Shown: positions 11,522-21,526 of the stretch, in pieces | Layout: each line of letters opens with the position of its first letter | How positions within the stretch are numbered: position 1 is the stretch's first letter | Source of the DNA: Candidatus Lightella neohaematopini | GTDB taxonomy: Bacteria > Pseudomonadota > Gammaproteobacteria > Enterobacterales > Enterobacteriaceae | Reading direction: 5' to 3' | DNA: 47,201 bases | Assembly (NCBI GenBank): GCA_025728545.1 | Contig: JAOBJL010000004.1 | Coordinates: 1 to 47,201 of the forward strand | Position numbers and translations under genes: made by a program | The notes under the pieces: model-generated | The model's input: the letters and a program-made list of their open reading frames with translations, nothing else | Told to the model about the DNA's origin: nothing | Database searches by the model: none

Positions 11522-11884
11522 ATGAAAGAATTAGTTAATATATTAAATATAATTTTAAAAGAATTACCAAAATTTACTAGTATTTTAATTAAAGAATATG
11601 ATTTGATATTGAGTGTTAATTATGTTAGTAAATTAAGATCTAATATTAGTATAATTAATAATAAATATATACAATTAAATAAATTAATTCGTCTTAATAA
11701 ACTAAGGTATAAAAAAGAAAATATATTAAAATTAAAGGCCCCTTATATTAATTATAAAATTTTATCTTCTATATGGAAGGATATAATAATAGAAACAACA
11801 AAGGTAAATTATTATAATAATATAAATACTATGAATTTAAAAGAAATTATTAGTAAAAATTATACTAATATAAAAATAAATTAA
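11522..11884 (+). CDS. Hypothetical 120-residue helical protein
   Basis: I do not recognise this protein with confidence. It is 120 residues, rich in Leu, Ile, Lys and Asn, without a signal peptide or membrane segment, and predicted by eye to be mostly alpha-helical (ELVNILNIILKELPKFTSIL at the N-terminus). The spacing of a Trp followed by IIIETTKVNYYNNINTMNLK recalls the C-terminal helix of the flagellar chaperone FlgN, but this is a weak likeness and no other flagellar gene is in the window. The frame is too long to be chance at this base composition, so it is a gene or a very recent pseudogene. It sits 22 bases after marC and 94 bases before sodA, all on the same strand. Confidence 0.55.
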   Translation: MKELVNILNIILKELPKFTSILIKEYDLILSVNYVSKLRSNISIINNKYIQLNKLIRLNKLRYKKENILKLKAPYINYKILSSIWKDIIIETTKVNYYNNINTMNLKEIISKNYTNIKIN

Positions 11885-11978
11885 TTACTAATAATAGATT
11901 TAGTTATCTATTTATGTTATAATAAATAATTATTTATGTTATTTTTTATTTTACTATAATTAGATTATAGAGGTTAAT

Positions 11979-12596
11979 ATGAATGTTGAATTACCATTAT
12001 TACCTTACGATTATGATGCTATGGAACCATTTATAGATCAAAATACTGTAAGTATTCATTATAACAAACATCATAAAAATTATGTCGATAATGCTAATAA
12101 AATTTTAGCTAACTTACCAGAATTTAATAATTTTTCCCTGGAAGAACTATTAAAAAATATTAATCTTATACCTTTAGATAAAAGAATAAGCTTAAAAAAT
12201 AATCTTGGTGGGCATTATAATCATTTATTATTTTGGTATGGTTTAAAACAAGGAACAATAATTGATGGTAAAATAAAAGACATGATAGAGTATAACTTTG
12301 GAAGTGTTAATAATTTTAAGGAACAATTTGAGTGTTCTGCATTATCTTGTTTTGGATCAGGATGGACATGGTTAATAAAAACAGATAATAATGAATTAAA
12401 AATTAGTTCTACTAGTAATCAAGATAATCCTATTATGGGTAAGTCTATAGTTGAAATATATGGTTATCCAATATTTGGTATTGATTTATGGGAACATTCT
12501 TATTATTTAAAATATCAAAATCGTCGTATTGATTATATTAAATCATTTTGGTATATTATTAATTGGGATGAAGCAAATAATAGATTAAATAACTAA
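11979..12596 (+). CDS. sodA: Superoxide dismutase, manganese type
   Basis: Converts superoxide to oxygen and hydrogen peroxide in the cytoplasm. The 205 residues match E. coli SodA (206) and are closer to it than to the iron enzyme SodB. Metal ligands are His27, His82 (in GGHYNHLLFW), Asp169 and His173 (in GIDLWEHSYYLKYQ). The second-sphere glutamine is in the C-terminal half (Gln148 in NQDNP), the position expected for Mn enzymes. A clear AGAGG ribosome-binding site precedes the ATG at 11979. In E. coli sodA is not near marC or rplY, so this junction is a rearrangement. Confidence 0.95.
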   Translation: MNVELPLLPYDYDAMEPFIDQNTVSIHYNKHHKNYVDNANKILANLPEFNNFSLEELLKNINLIPLDKRISLKNNLGGHYNHLLFWYGLKQGTIIDGKIKDMIEYNFGSVNNFKEQFECSALSCFGSGWTWLIKTDNNELKISSTSNQDNPIMGKSIVEIYGYPIFGIDLWEHSYYLKYQNRRIDYIKSFWYIINWDEANNRLNN

Positions 12597-12652
12597 TTAT
12601 TTAGAATAGTTGTAATATAATTTGATGTTTCACGTCTATTAATTTAACTAAT

Positions 12653-12955
12653 ATGTTCGAAATAAATGTTAAAACTAGATTAGCTACCGGTAGGATTAAT
12701 AACAAAAAATTAAGAAGATTAAATAAAATTCCTGCTATAATACGTGATGATAATTTTAAATTAATTTTAATTCAATTAGATCATAACAGTTTTTTAAATT
12801 TTTTAGATATTAAAGGTTACAATAGTGATACATTATTGTGTTTAAATTTTAATAATAAAAAATATAAAGTGAAAATAAAAAGTTTACAATTACATCCATT
12901 TAAAAGATTAGTAATGCATATAGATTTTCAGAAAATAAATAATGAAAATTACTAA
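12653..12955 (+). CDS. rplY: 50S ribosomal protein L25
   Basis: Binds 5S rRNA in the large subunit. At 100 residues it corresponds to the short enterobacterial L25 (94) without the C-terminal CTC extension. Recognisable blocks are [14 protein letters not shown] near 17-30, the LDHNSF segment at 42-47, and the C-terminal [15 protein letters not shown]. The conserved glycine in PAIIYGG has been replaced (PAIIRDD). The gene ends four bases inside the convergent gyrA stop. L25 is dispensable in E. coli, so its retention is of mild interest given that no 5S gene is in this window. Confidence 0.9.
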   Translation: MFEINVKTRLATGRINNKKLRRLNKIPAIIRDDNFKLILIQLDHNSFLNFLDIKGYNSDTLLCLNFNNKKYKVKIKSLQLHPFKRLVMHIDFQKINNENY

Positions 12956-15435
12956 CTTTTTAGTATTATATTTTCTATACGTTGTAATTTAACTAATGTT
13001 TCATTTTGTTTAACTCTTGTTAGCACAACGCCTTGAGTATTACGGCTAATTATGTTTACTTCAGAAACACGAGTACGTGATAACTTACCATTATTTGTAA
13101 TCATAATAATTTGATCTTCATCGTTAACTTGTACTGCACCTATAACATTACCATTTCTTTGATTTACCTTAATTGATATAACCCCTTTAGTAGCTCTAGA
13201 TTTAATAGGATATTCAATTTGATTTGTACGTTTACCATATCCATTTTGAGTAACTGTTAATATTGAACCATTACCATTAGGTATTATTAATGAAACTACT
13301 TTATCATTTTTTGACAAATTAATACCTTTAACACCTATAGTAGATCTACCAATATTTCTAACTTGTGTTTCCGGAAATCTAACTACTTTACCATAAGACG
13401 AAAATAACATTACATCATTACTACCATTAGTTAAATTTACTCCTATTAATTCATCACCATGATTTAAATTTATTGCTATAATACCTGTACTACGTAAATT
13501 ACTAAATTCTTTTAACATAGTTTTTTTAACTATTCCATTAGCAGTTGCCATTAATACATAATATTCATAGTTATATTCCCTTAATGGTAAAATAGCAGTT
13601 ATTCGCTCATCTAATTCTAATGGTAATAAATTTACTATTGGTTTACCCCTAGAATCATTACTAAATTCTGGTAACTGATAAACTTTCATATAATAAACTC
13701 TACCTGTACTAGAAAATAATAGTATTGTATCATGGGTATTAGTAACTAATAAACAATTAACAAAATCTTTTTCTTTTATAAGAGTAGCTAATTTTCCCTT
13801 ACTACCTCTTTTATTTGTGGAATAATCAGTTAATGGCTGATATTTTACATAACCATAATAAGATAAAGTAACTAAAACATTTTCTTGATTTATAAAATCT
13901 TCAGTTTTCATACTTACTATATTATTTATAATTATAGTTTTTCTTTTATCATCGTACTGTTTTTTTATTTCATTTAATTCATTAATAATAACTACTGTTA
14001 GCTTTTTTGGATCTTTCTTTATACTATCTAATTTCTTTATTAGATATAAAGTTTTATCGTAATCATTTATTAATTTTATTTTTTCTAATTTAGTTAATTT
14101 ACTTAAACGTAAATCTAATATATACTGAGCTTGTTTTTTACTTAATATATATTTATTATTATTCTTATATTTGATAAAAAAATCACATTTCCATGATTTA
14201 CTAATTAAAAATTTAATTGCATCAGTACTATTATTAGATGTTTTAATAATATTAATAATTAAGTCAATATTAAATACTATTATAATCATTGCTTCTAAAA
14301 AACTAATTGTATTATAAGCTTGTTGTAATTCAAAATTTGTTCGGCGAGTAACTATTTCTCGTCTATGATCTATAAAGATAGATATCATATCTTTTAAAGA
14401 CATTATTTTTGGTTTGCCTTGATGTAAAGCAACCATATTAATACCAAATGATATTTGTAATTGTGTTAAAGAATATAAATTATTTAGTACTATTTGACTA
14501 TTATTATCTTTTTTTATTTCAATTACTATACGCATACCATCTTTATCTGATTCATCACGTAAATTACTAATACCATCTATTTTTTTTTCTTTAACTAATT
14601 CAGTAATTTTCTCAATTAAACGAGTTTTATTAACTTGATAAGGTATTTCACATATAATTATATTTTCCTTACCAGTTTTACTATCTAGTTCTATATTAGC
14701 TTTTGCTTTAATATATATAGTTCCCTTACCAGTACAATACGCATCAATAATTCCTTGTTTACCATTAATAATAGCAGCTGTAGGAAAATCTGGACCAGGA
14801 ATATATTTTATTAAATCCTCATTAGAAATATTTTCATTGTTAATATAAGCTAGACACCCATTAATTACTTCAGATATATTATGAGGTGGGATATTAGTTG
14901 CCATACCAACAGCTATACCTGAAGATCCATTAATTAATAAATTAGGAATCTTAGTTGGCATAACTTTAGGTATTTTTTCTGTATTATCATAATTATATAT
15001 AAAATCAACAGTATCTTTTTCTATATCAATTAATAATTCATTAGCAAGTTTAGTCATGCGCACTTCGGTATATCTCATAGCTGCGGCTGAATCTCCATCT
15101 ATTGATCCAAAATTACCTTGTCCATCTATTAATAAATAACGTAGAGAAAATGATTGCGCCATACGCACGATAGTATCGTATACAGCTATATCTCCATGTG
15201 GATGATATTTACCAATTACATCGCCAACAATACGAGCAGACTTTTTATATGATTTATTGTATACGTTATTTAATTTATACATAGCAAATAATATTCTACG
15301 ATGTACTGGTTTTAATCCATCTCTAGCATCCGGTAAAGCTCTACTAATAATAACTGACATAGCATAATTTAAATAAGAATTTTTTAACTCTTCTTCAATA
15401 CTAATTTTTGTAAGTTTATTATTAAAATCTAACAT
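12952..15435 (-). CDS. gyrA: DNA gyrase subunit A
   Basis: Breaks and rejoins DNA in the A2B2 gyrase, introducing negative supercoils. It is 827 residues against 875 in E. coli; the acidic C-terminal tail is gone. The catalytic tyrosine is Tyr122 in AAMRYTEVR. Residue numbering in the N-terminal part equals E. coli exactly, and position 83, serine in E. coli, is isoleucine here (HGDIAVYD; codon at 15187-15189), while Asp87 is kept. The C-terminal beta-pinwheel has a GyrA-box variant NKRGSKGK instead of QRRGGKG. The next gene on the other side is the ubiG remnant, the E. coli neighbour. Confidence 0.97.
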   Translation of the reverse strand: MLDFNNKLTKISIEEELKNSYLNYAMSVIISRALPDARDGLKPVHRRILFAMYKLNNVYNKSYKKSARIVGDVIGKYHPHGDIAVYDTIVRMAQSFSLRYLLIDGQGNFGSIDGDSAAAMRYTEVRMTKLANELLIDIEKDTVDFIYNYDNTEKIPKVMPTKIPNLLINGSSGIAVGMATNIPPHNISEVINGCLAYINNENISNEDLIKYIPGPDFPTAAIINGKQGIIDAYCTGKGTIYIKAKANIELDSKTGKENIIICEIPYQVNKTRLIEKITELVKEKKIDGISNLRDESDKDGMRIVIEIKKDNNSQIVLNNLYSLTQLQISFGINMVALHQGKPKIMSLKDMISIFIDHRREIVTRRTNFELQQAYNTISFLEAMIIIVFNIDLIINIIKTSNNSTDAIKFLISKSWKCDFFIKYKNNNKYILSKKQAQYILDLRLSKLTKLEKIKLINDYDKTLYLIKKLDSIKKDPKKLTVVIINELNEIKKQYDDKRKTIIINNIVSMKTEDFINQENVLVTLSYYGYVKYQPLTDYSTNKRGSKGKLATLIKEKDFVNCLLVTNTHDTILLFSSTGRVYYMKVYQLPEFSNDSRGKPIVNLLPLELDERITAILPLREYNYEYYVLMATANGIVKKTMLKEFSNLRSTGIIAINLNHGDELIGVNLTNGSNDVMLFSSYGKVVRFPETQVRNIGRSTIGVKGINLSKNDKVVSLIIPNGNGSILTVTQNGYGKRTNQIEYPIKSRATKGVISIKVNQRNGNVIGAVQVNDEDQIIMITNNGKLSRTRVSEVNIISRNTQGVVLTRVKQNETLVKLQRIENIILKS

Positions 15436-15720
15436 AAATATAATTCCTAAATTTTAGTATTAATTATTAATATTTATTTTAATATAAATATTATATTAAA
15501 AATTATATATAATATGTTATATTAATTCTGTAAAAATTACATTTAAAATATTAATATAACAGTTACATATATTTATTCATTATAATAATATGAATATACT
15601 TAATTATAATATTAATAGTTAGTAGAATATTAATAATAATTTGAAATTATTACACAAAATCAATTTTATACGTTTATGTTATATTATAATAAATGTAAAT
15701 AATTTAAATAATAAAATATA

Positions 15721-16264
15721 CTAGATGTTAAATATGATAGTAATGACATTTTATCAAAAAGTATGATGTTAGAGGATTCAAATATTATTAGTATAGATAT
15801 TAATAATAAATTAATTAACTAAGGCTTGTATGGATATTAATAAATTAAGAATAAATTACGCTCAACAAACTATTAAAGAACATGTTAATAATCATAAAAA
15901 TATGTATGATATTATTAATTGTATGGAATTATTAAAACATGTAAATCAACTAATTAAATTAATTAATAAGTATGTTAAATTAATTAAACCTAGAGGAAAA
16001 ATATTTTTCTCTATAGTAAATTATAATTTTAAATCTTGGTTACTGTTAGTTTTAATAGCAGAAAATATATTATATTTTGTACTTAAAGATACACATAATT
16101 TTAATAGGCTAATTAAATTATCTGAATTACTTAGTTGGATAAATAAAATAATATTATATACAAAAAGAATTATATGGATAAAATATAATTCATTAACTAA
16201 TAATTTCTATTTATCAAAAAATATTAATGTTAACTACATAATTTACACAATACGTCAATATTAA
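15721..16264 (+). pseudogene. ubiG: Broken ubiquinone biosynthesis O-methyltransferase
   Basis: In E. coli UbiG catalyses both O-methylations of the ubiquinone ring. Here only about the last two thirds is recognisable. From 15721 one frame reads LDVKYDSNDILSKSMMLEDS, matching the SAM-binding region LDVGCGGGILAESMA of UbiG with the glycine-rich loop destroyed. That frame hits a stop at 15820-15822 and the match continues in another frame from about 15830, with YDIINCMELLKHV, KPRGKIFFSIVN and KSWLLLVLIAENIL, to a natural end at 16264. Upstream of 15721 the frame is full of stops. The 144-codon open frame 15830-16264 is thus a C-terminal fragment lacking the SAM site. Position between gyrA and nrdA is the ancestral one. 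Confidence 0.88.
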
Positions 16265-16338
16265 TTTTCTATCTATTTAAATTAATAATAATTAATAAAA
16301 TATTAAATAATTAAATAATTGTATAAATTAATTATATT

Positions 16339-18606
16339 ATGTTAGTAATTAAGCGAAATGGTAATAAAGAACGTATTAATTTTAGTAAAATTAAGCGAGT
16401 TATTAATAGAGCATCTGTTGGATTAAATAATATCTCTATAAAAAAAATAGAATATTATTCCTATATACAATTATATAATGGTATTAAAACTACTGATATT
16501 CATAAAATCTTAACAAAAGTAACCGCTGACTTAATATCTTATAAATATCCTGATTATCAATATTTAGCAGCAAGATTAGTAGTATTTAATTTACGAAAAA
16601 AAGCGTATGGTAAATTTAATCCGCCTAAATTATATGATCATGTAATAAATTTAATTAATATTGGTAAATATGATAAAAAGATTATTGACTATTATAGTGT
16701 AAACGAATTTGAACATATGAATAATTTTATAGATCATTATCGTGATATGAATTTTTCTTATGTAGCAATAAAACAATTAGAAAGTAAATATTTAGTACAA
16801 AATCGAGTTACCGGTAAAATATATGAAAGTGCACAATTTTTATATATTCTTGTAGCTGCTTGTTTATTTTCTAATTACAATAAAAAAAATCGTCTAGACT
16901 ATATAAAAAAATTTTATGATGCAATATCTACATTTAAAATTTCTTTACCTACACCAATTATGTCTGGTGTGCGTACACCAACAAAACAATTTAGTTCATG
17001 TGTATTAATTGAATGTAATGACAGTATTAATTCAATTAATGCAACATCTAGTATTATTGTAAAGTATATATCACAAAGAGCAGGAATAGGTATAAATGCC
17101 GGACGAATAAGAGCATTAGGTAGTCCTATTAGAGACGGTGAAGCATTTCATACTGGTTGTATACCATTTTATAAACATTTTCAGACAGCAGTTAAATCTT
17201 GTTCACAAGGAGGAGTTAGAGGTGGTGCTGCTACTATTTTTTACCCTATCTGGCATCTAGAAATAGAAAATTTATTAGTTTTAAAAAATAATAGAGGTAT
17301 TGAAACTAATAGAGTAAGACATATAGATTACGGTGTACAATTAAATAAATTAATGTATCAAAGATTAATTGATGACAAACATATCACTTTATTTAGCCCT
17401 TCTGATGTACCAGATTTATATAATGCATTTTTTTCTGATCAGGAAAAGTTTAAATATTTATATGAAAAATATGAAAAAAATAAAAAAATTCGTCATGGTT
17501 ATATTAAAGCTAGGGAGTTATTTTCTTTAATGATGAAAGAAAGAACATCAACAGGTAGAATATATATACAAAATGTTGACCATTGTAATACTCATAGTTC
17601 ATTTAACCCAAAAATTGCTCCTATTAAACAATCTAATTTATGTTTAGAGATAGTTTTGCCAACTAAACCATTAGATGATATATATGATATCAATGGTGAA
17701 GTAGCATTATGTATGCTATCGGCATTTAATTTAGGGGAAATAAAAGATTTAAATGACTTTAATGAGTTATCAGTATTAATTGTTCGTGCGTTAGATGAAT
17801 TAATTGATTATCAACATTATTTAATTCCTGCTGCAAAAATTAGTACTTTAAATAGAAGATCATTAGGTATTGGAGTAATTAATTTTGCATACTATTTAGC
17901 AAAAAATGGTGTTCGTTATTCTGATGGTAGTGCTAATAGATTAACGCATCGTACATTTGAAGCTATACAATATTTTTTACTAAAAGCATCTTGTGATTTA
18001 GCAAAAGAAAAAGGTATGTGTTCTTGGTTTAAGGAAACTAATTACTATAATGGTATTTTACCTATAGATACTTATAAAAAAGATGTTGATAACATAATTA
18101 ATGAACCGTTACATTATAATTGGGAAGAGTTACGTAAAAATATAAAAAAATATGGTTTAAGAAATTCTTCTTTATCTGCTATTATGCCGTCAGAAACTTC
18201 TTCACAGATTTCAAATGCTACTAATGGAATAGAACCACCAAGAGATTTTGTTGTAATTAAAGTATCAAAAGATGGTATATTAAGACAAATTATACCAGAA
18301 GCAATAAAATTACGTAATTCATATGAATTACTATGGAACTTACCTAATAATTATGGTTATTTAAAATTAGTTAGTATTATGCAAAAATTTATTGATCAAT
18401 CGATTTCTACTAATACTAATTATGATCCTAGTAAATTCTCTTCTGGGAAAATACCTATGCAACAATTAATAAAAGATTTATTAATTTCTTATAAATTAGG
18501 AATAAAAACTTTATACTATCAAAACACACGCGATAATAATATAAATATTTTAAATCAAACATTAATAAATAATAGTAATTGTGATAGTGGTGCTTGTGAA
18601 ATTTAA
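16339..18606 (+). CDS. nrdA: Class Ia ribonucleoside-diphosphate reductase, alpha subunit
   Basis: Large subunit of the aerobic reductase that turns ribonucleoside diphosphates into deoxyribonucleotides. The 755 residues match E. coli (761). An ATP-cone allosteric domain fills about residues 1-95. Active-site cysteines are visible in FSSCVLIEC (about 221), NLCLEI (about 435) and ALCML (about 458). The radical-transfer pair is in LYYQNTRD near the C-terminus, and the redox-shuttle tail ends CDSGACEI. All essential residues are intact. It forms an operon with nrdB (37-base gap) and yfaE. No NrdR-box-like palindrome was found upstream. Confidence 0.98.
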   Translation: MLVIKRNGNKERINFSKIKRVINRASVGLNNISIKKIEYYSYIQLYNGIKTTDIHKILTKVTADLISYKYPDYQYLAARLVVFNLRKKAYGKFNPPKLYDHVINLINIGKYDKKIIDYYSVNEFEHMNNFIDHYRDMNFSYVAIKQLESKYLVQNRVTGKIYESAQFLYILVAACLFSNYNKKNRLDYIKKFYDAISTFKISLPTPIMSGVRTPTKQFSSCVLIECNDSINSINATSSIIVKYISQRAGIGINAGRIRALGSPIRDGEAFHTGCIPFYKHFQTAVKSCSQGGVRGGAATIFYPIWHLEIENLLVLKNNRGIETNRVRHIDYGVQLNKLMYQRLIDDKHITLFSPSDVPDLYNAFFSDQEKFKYLYEKYEKNKKIRHGYIKARELFSLMMKERTSTGRIYIQNVDHCNTHSSFNPKIAPIKQSNLCLEIVLPTKPLDDIYDINGEVALCMLSAFNLGEIKDLNDFNELSVLIVRALDELIDYQHYLIPAAKISTLNRRSLGIGVINFAYYLAKNGVRYSDGSANRLTHRTFEAIQYFLLKASCDLAKEKGMCSWFKETNYYNGILPIDTYKKDVDNIINEPLHYNWEELRKNIKKYGLRNSSLSAIMPSETSSQISNATNGIEPPRDFVVIKVSKDGILRQIIPEAIKLRNSYELLWNLPNNYGYLKLVSIMQKFIDQSISTNTNYDPSKFSSGKIPMQQLIKDLLISYKLGIKTLYYQNTRDNNINILNQTLINNSNCDSGACEI

Positions 18607-18643
18607 AAAACTAATATTATGAATATGAATTAGGTAATTTATT

Positions 18644-19774
18644 ATGTTATATACAACATTTTCTCAATTAAAAAATAATCAACTACTAGAACCAATGTTC
18701 TTTGGTCAGCCAGTTAATATTTCTAGATTTGATCAACAAAAATATATTTTTTTTGAAAAATTAATTGAAAAACAATTATCTTTTTTTTGGAGACCTGAAG
18801 AAATTGATATTTCTCGCGATAGAATAGATTATTTAACATTATCAGAAACAGAAAAACATATTTTTTTAAGTAATTTAAAATATCAAATATTATTAGATTC
18901 TATACAAAGTCGTAGTCCTACTATTTCTTTATTACCAATTATATCCATTCCAGAATTAGAAACATGGGTAGAAACATGGTCATTTTATGAAACTATTCAT
19001 TCTAGATCATATACACATATTATTAGAAATATTATTCATGATCCATCATTAGTTTTTAATAGTATTATTTCTAATGAAGAAATCTTAAAAAGATCTAAAA
19101 ACATTGTATTTTATTATGATGAATTAATTAATTTTATTAATTATTATAATTTATTAGGTATTGGTATACATTCTATTAATGGTAATAGAATAATAATTAA
19201 CTTAAAAATATTAAAAGAAAAATTATATTTATGTTTAGTTAGTATTTGTGCTTTAGAATCAATTAGATTCTATGTTAGTTTTGCTTGTGCATTTGCATTT
19301 GGTGAAAGAAAAATAATGGAAGGTAATGCAAAAATAATTAGACTTATTGCTAGAGATGAAGCATTACATGTTACTGGAACTCAGTATATATTAAATTTAA
19401 TCCATTCTGGAGAAGACGATCAAGAAATGTCTAATATTGCTTATAATTGTAAACAAAAGGGTAATGATTTATTTTTACTAGTAGCTCAACAAGAAAAAGA
19501 TTGGGTAGATTACTTATTTTGTAAAGGTAACATAATTGGGTTAAGTAAAGAAATATTATATCAATATATTGAATATATTACTAATATTAGAATGAAAGCT
19601 ATTGGTTTTAAGCCAATGTTTAATATTAATTATAATCCAATCCCATGGATTAATAATTGGTTAATATCTGATAATGTACAAATGGCTCCTCAAGAAGTAG
19701 AGGTTAGCTCTTATTTAGTAGGACAAATCGATTCTGAAATTAATTATAAAGAATTAAGTAATTTTAAACTATAA
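18644..19774 (+). CDS. nrdB: Class Ia ribonucleoside-diphosphate reductase, beta subunit
   Basis: Small subunit holding the diferric-tyrosyl radical cofactor. It has the same length as E. coli NrdB (376). The radical tyrosine lies in HSRSYTHI, and the iron ligands are in the segments [26 protein letters not shown] and RDEALHVTG. The C-terminal tail [11 protein letters not shown] that docks into NrdA is conserved. The reading frame starts 37 bases after nrdA and ends 15 bases before yfaE. Cofactor upkeep probably involves YfaE (next gene) and the flavin reductase Fre at the left of the window. Confidence 0.98.
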   Translation: MLYTTFSQLKNNQLLEPMFFGQPVNISRFDQQKYIFFEKLIEKQLSFFWRPEEIDISRDRIDYLTLSETEKHIFLSNLKYQILLDSIQSRSPTISLLPIISIPELETWVETWSFYETIHSRSYTHIIRNIIHDPSLVFNSIISNEEILKRSKNIVFYYDELINFINYYNLLGIGIHSINGNRIIINLKILKEKLYLCLVSICALESIRFYVSFACAFAFGERKIMEGNAKIIRLIARDEALHVTGTQYILNLIHSGEDDQEMSNIAYNCKQKGNDLFLLVAQQEKDWVDYLFCKGNIIGLSKEILYQYIEYITNIRMKAIGFKPMFNINYNPIPWINNWLISDNVQMAPQEVEVSSYLVGQIDSEINYKELSNFKL

Positions 19775-19789
19775 AAATTATAATACGAA

Positions 19790-20047
19790 ATGATTTATAC
19801 TATATACTTGTATAATAGTAAATCGTTATTGTTCTTTTATAAAGAACATTTTTCATTATTGTATACATTAGAAATAAATAATGTTATTACTCAGTATCAA
19901 TGTAGATTAGGTCAATGTGGTTTATGTAAATTAAGATTATTAACAGGAAAAATAAAATATTTTAAAATACCAACAATATTTATTCAAAAGAATGAGATTT
20001 TACCGTGTGTTTGTGTACCAATAACTAATATAATAATACAAATGTAA
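19790..20047 (+). CDS. yfaE: 2Fe-2S ferredoxin for ribonucleotide reductase maintenance
   Basis: Small ferredoxin which in E. coli helps regenerate the diferric-tyrosyl radical of NrdB. It is 85 residues (E. coli 84). The plant-type 2Fe-2S ligands are present: CRLGQCGLC gives Cys-x4-Cys-x2-Cys near residues 43-51, and the fourth cysteine is in LPCVC near 71-75. It follows nrdB by 15 bases, as in E. coli. It is convergent with plsC, with only five bases between the two stops. Confidence 0.93.
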   Translation: MIYTIYLYNSKSLLFFYKEHFSLLYTLEINNVITQYQCRLGQCGLCKLRLLTGKIKYFKIPTIFIQKNEILPCVCVPITNIIIQM

Positions 20048-20052
20048 TTAAA

Positions 20053-20757
20053 TTAATAATTATTTATAATATCCAATTTATTTTTCATTTGTTTAAAACA
20101 ATGTTTAGTTATTTCTCTTAGACCATGATTTTTATAATTATTAATTATTAATTTGGGTAAAATGTAAATAGTAATAATACCATTATTCCAACGATTTAGT
20201 TTAATATTATTAGTATTGGACACACATATTGGTACAATTGGCATATCATTATTTACTGCAATATAAAAAGCACCGGTTTTAAATGGTAACATCTTTTTAC
20301 TGTTACTACGTGTTCCTTCAGGAAAAACTAGTACTGAAATATTACGTTTTTTAATATTGTTTATAACATTATTTAGATTATTGAAACTATGATAACTAGT
20401 ATTTCTATGAATAGAAATATTACCACTTAACCAATATAGTATTCCAAATAATGGAATAAAAATTATTTCTTTTTTACCAATAGTTACAGTATTATTTTGT
20501 ATAATACATGAAATAATAAATAAATCATAAATATTTTGATGATTAGCAATATATACACATTTATTGTTATTAATTAATCTATTATATTGATATATTCTTA
20601 TTTTTATACCTAACATAATTGATACTTTACTAAGTAATTTACTAATTAACATAACATTATTTTTATTTTTAAAATAAATTAAGCAATAAAAAATTCCATA
20701 AATACATACAAAAACAAAATAAAATAAAATTACTATAATTCTTAATAAAGCAATCAT
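20053..20757 (-). CDS. plsC: 1-acylglycerol-3-phosphate acyltransferase
   Basis: Adds the second fatty acid to lysophosphatidic acid, making phosphatidic acid at the inner membrane. The 234 residues are close to E. coli PlsC (245). One N-terminal hydrophobic segment (about 4-29) anchors it. The catalytic motif appears as NHQNIYD (72-78), that is HQx3D rather than HQSWLD, and the glycerol-phosphate-binding FPEGTRS is near 145. The N-terminal membrane helix is followed by the usual basic region. It ends an apparent three-gene reverse-strand run hldE-ribB-plsC, with ribB only eight bases upstream. Confidence 0.92.
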   Translation of the reverse strand: MIALLRIIVILFYFVFVCIYGIFYCLIYFKNKNNVMLISKLLSKVSIMLGIKIRIYQYNRLINNNKCVYIANHQNIYDLFIISCIIQNNTVTIGKKEIIFIPLFGILYWLSGNISIHRNTSYHSFNNLNNVINNIKKRNISVLVFPEGTRSNSKKMLPFKTGAFYIAVNNDMPIVPICVSNTNNIKLNRWNNGIITIYILPKLIINNYKNHGLREITKHCFKQMKNKLDIINNY

Positions 20758-20765
20758 AAAATTAA

Positions 20766-21407
20766 TTATATATTATTTTTACGATAATTAACTAAATCTG
20801 CAATTGTTATTACTGGTATATTAAATTTATTAGCAAAATTTATAATATCTAGAGTACGAGCCATAGTACCATCTTCATTAATAACTTCACATAATACACC
20901 AAATGGTTTTAATCCTGCTAAAATAGTTAAGTCTATAGTAGCTTCAGTATGTCCTCGCCTAGATAATACACCACCAGTTTTTGCTAATAAAGGAAATACA
21001 TGTCCGGGTCTATTTAAATCAGATGGCTTAGCATTATCTTTTATTGCAGTCTTAATTGTAGTAACTCTATCTGCTGCAGAAACACCAGTAGTTACCCCAT
21101 AAGCTGCTTCTATTGTAACTGTAAATGCAGTTTGATAACGACTATTATTATTTTTTACCATCATATTTAAATCTAATTGTTTTCTTCTTTCTTCTGTTAA
21201 ACATAAACATACTATTCCACTACCATAACGTATAGTAAAAGCCATTTGTTCTATAGTTATATTTTCTGCAGAAAATACAATATCGCCTTCATTTTCACGA
21301 TCTTCATCATCAATAATTAATACACCATTACCATTTTTAAATGAATTAATAGCATTTATTATACGTTGTAAAGAATTACCAAAATACCTATCAAGTATAT
21401 GATTCAT
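20766..21407 (-). CDS. ribB: 3,4-dihydroxy-2-butanone 4-phosphate synthase
   Basis: Makes the four-carbon precursor of the lumazine ring from ribulose 5-phosphate in riboflavin biosynthesis; soluble, Mg-dependent. The 213 residues match E. coli RibB (217). The acidic metal/substrate loop [10 protein letters not shown] is near 34-43, and the second signature [11 protein letters not shown] is near 152-162, followed by [11 protein letters not shown]. It is the stand-alone form without a RibA fusion. No FMN riboswitch is apparent in the 119 bases between ribB and hldE, whereas E. coli ribB has one. Retention fits a symbiont supplying or needing B2. Confidence 0.95.
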   Translation of the reverse strand: MNHILDRYFGNSLQRIINAINSFKNGNGVLIIDDEDRENEGDIVFSAENITIEQMAFTIRYGSGIVCLCLTEERRKQLDLNMMVKNNNSRYQTAFTVTIEAAYGVTTGVSAADRVTTIKTAIKDNAKPSDLNRPGHVFPLLAKTGGVLSRRGHTEATIDLTILAGLKPFGVLCEVINEDGTMARTLDIINFANKFNIPVITIADLVNYRKNNI

Positions 21408-21526
21408 AAAATATTATTAATAATAACTAAACATAATTATAAATAATTATTAAATAACTTTAATAGTTAATTATAAAACTATTTTAATGTTATAATAAAA
21501 TATAAAATTTATGTTAATTTTTAATT

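Noticed and set aside
11979..12596. Assignment of the superoxide dismutase as iron-type SodB
   Set aside because: Alignment to SodA is closer throughout, and the active-site glutamine is in the C-terminal position of Mn enzymes.
21408..21526. FMN riboswitch upstream of ribB
   Set aside because: The spacer is short and AT-only, with none of the conserved FMN-element blocks.
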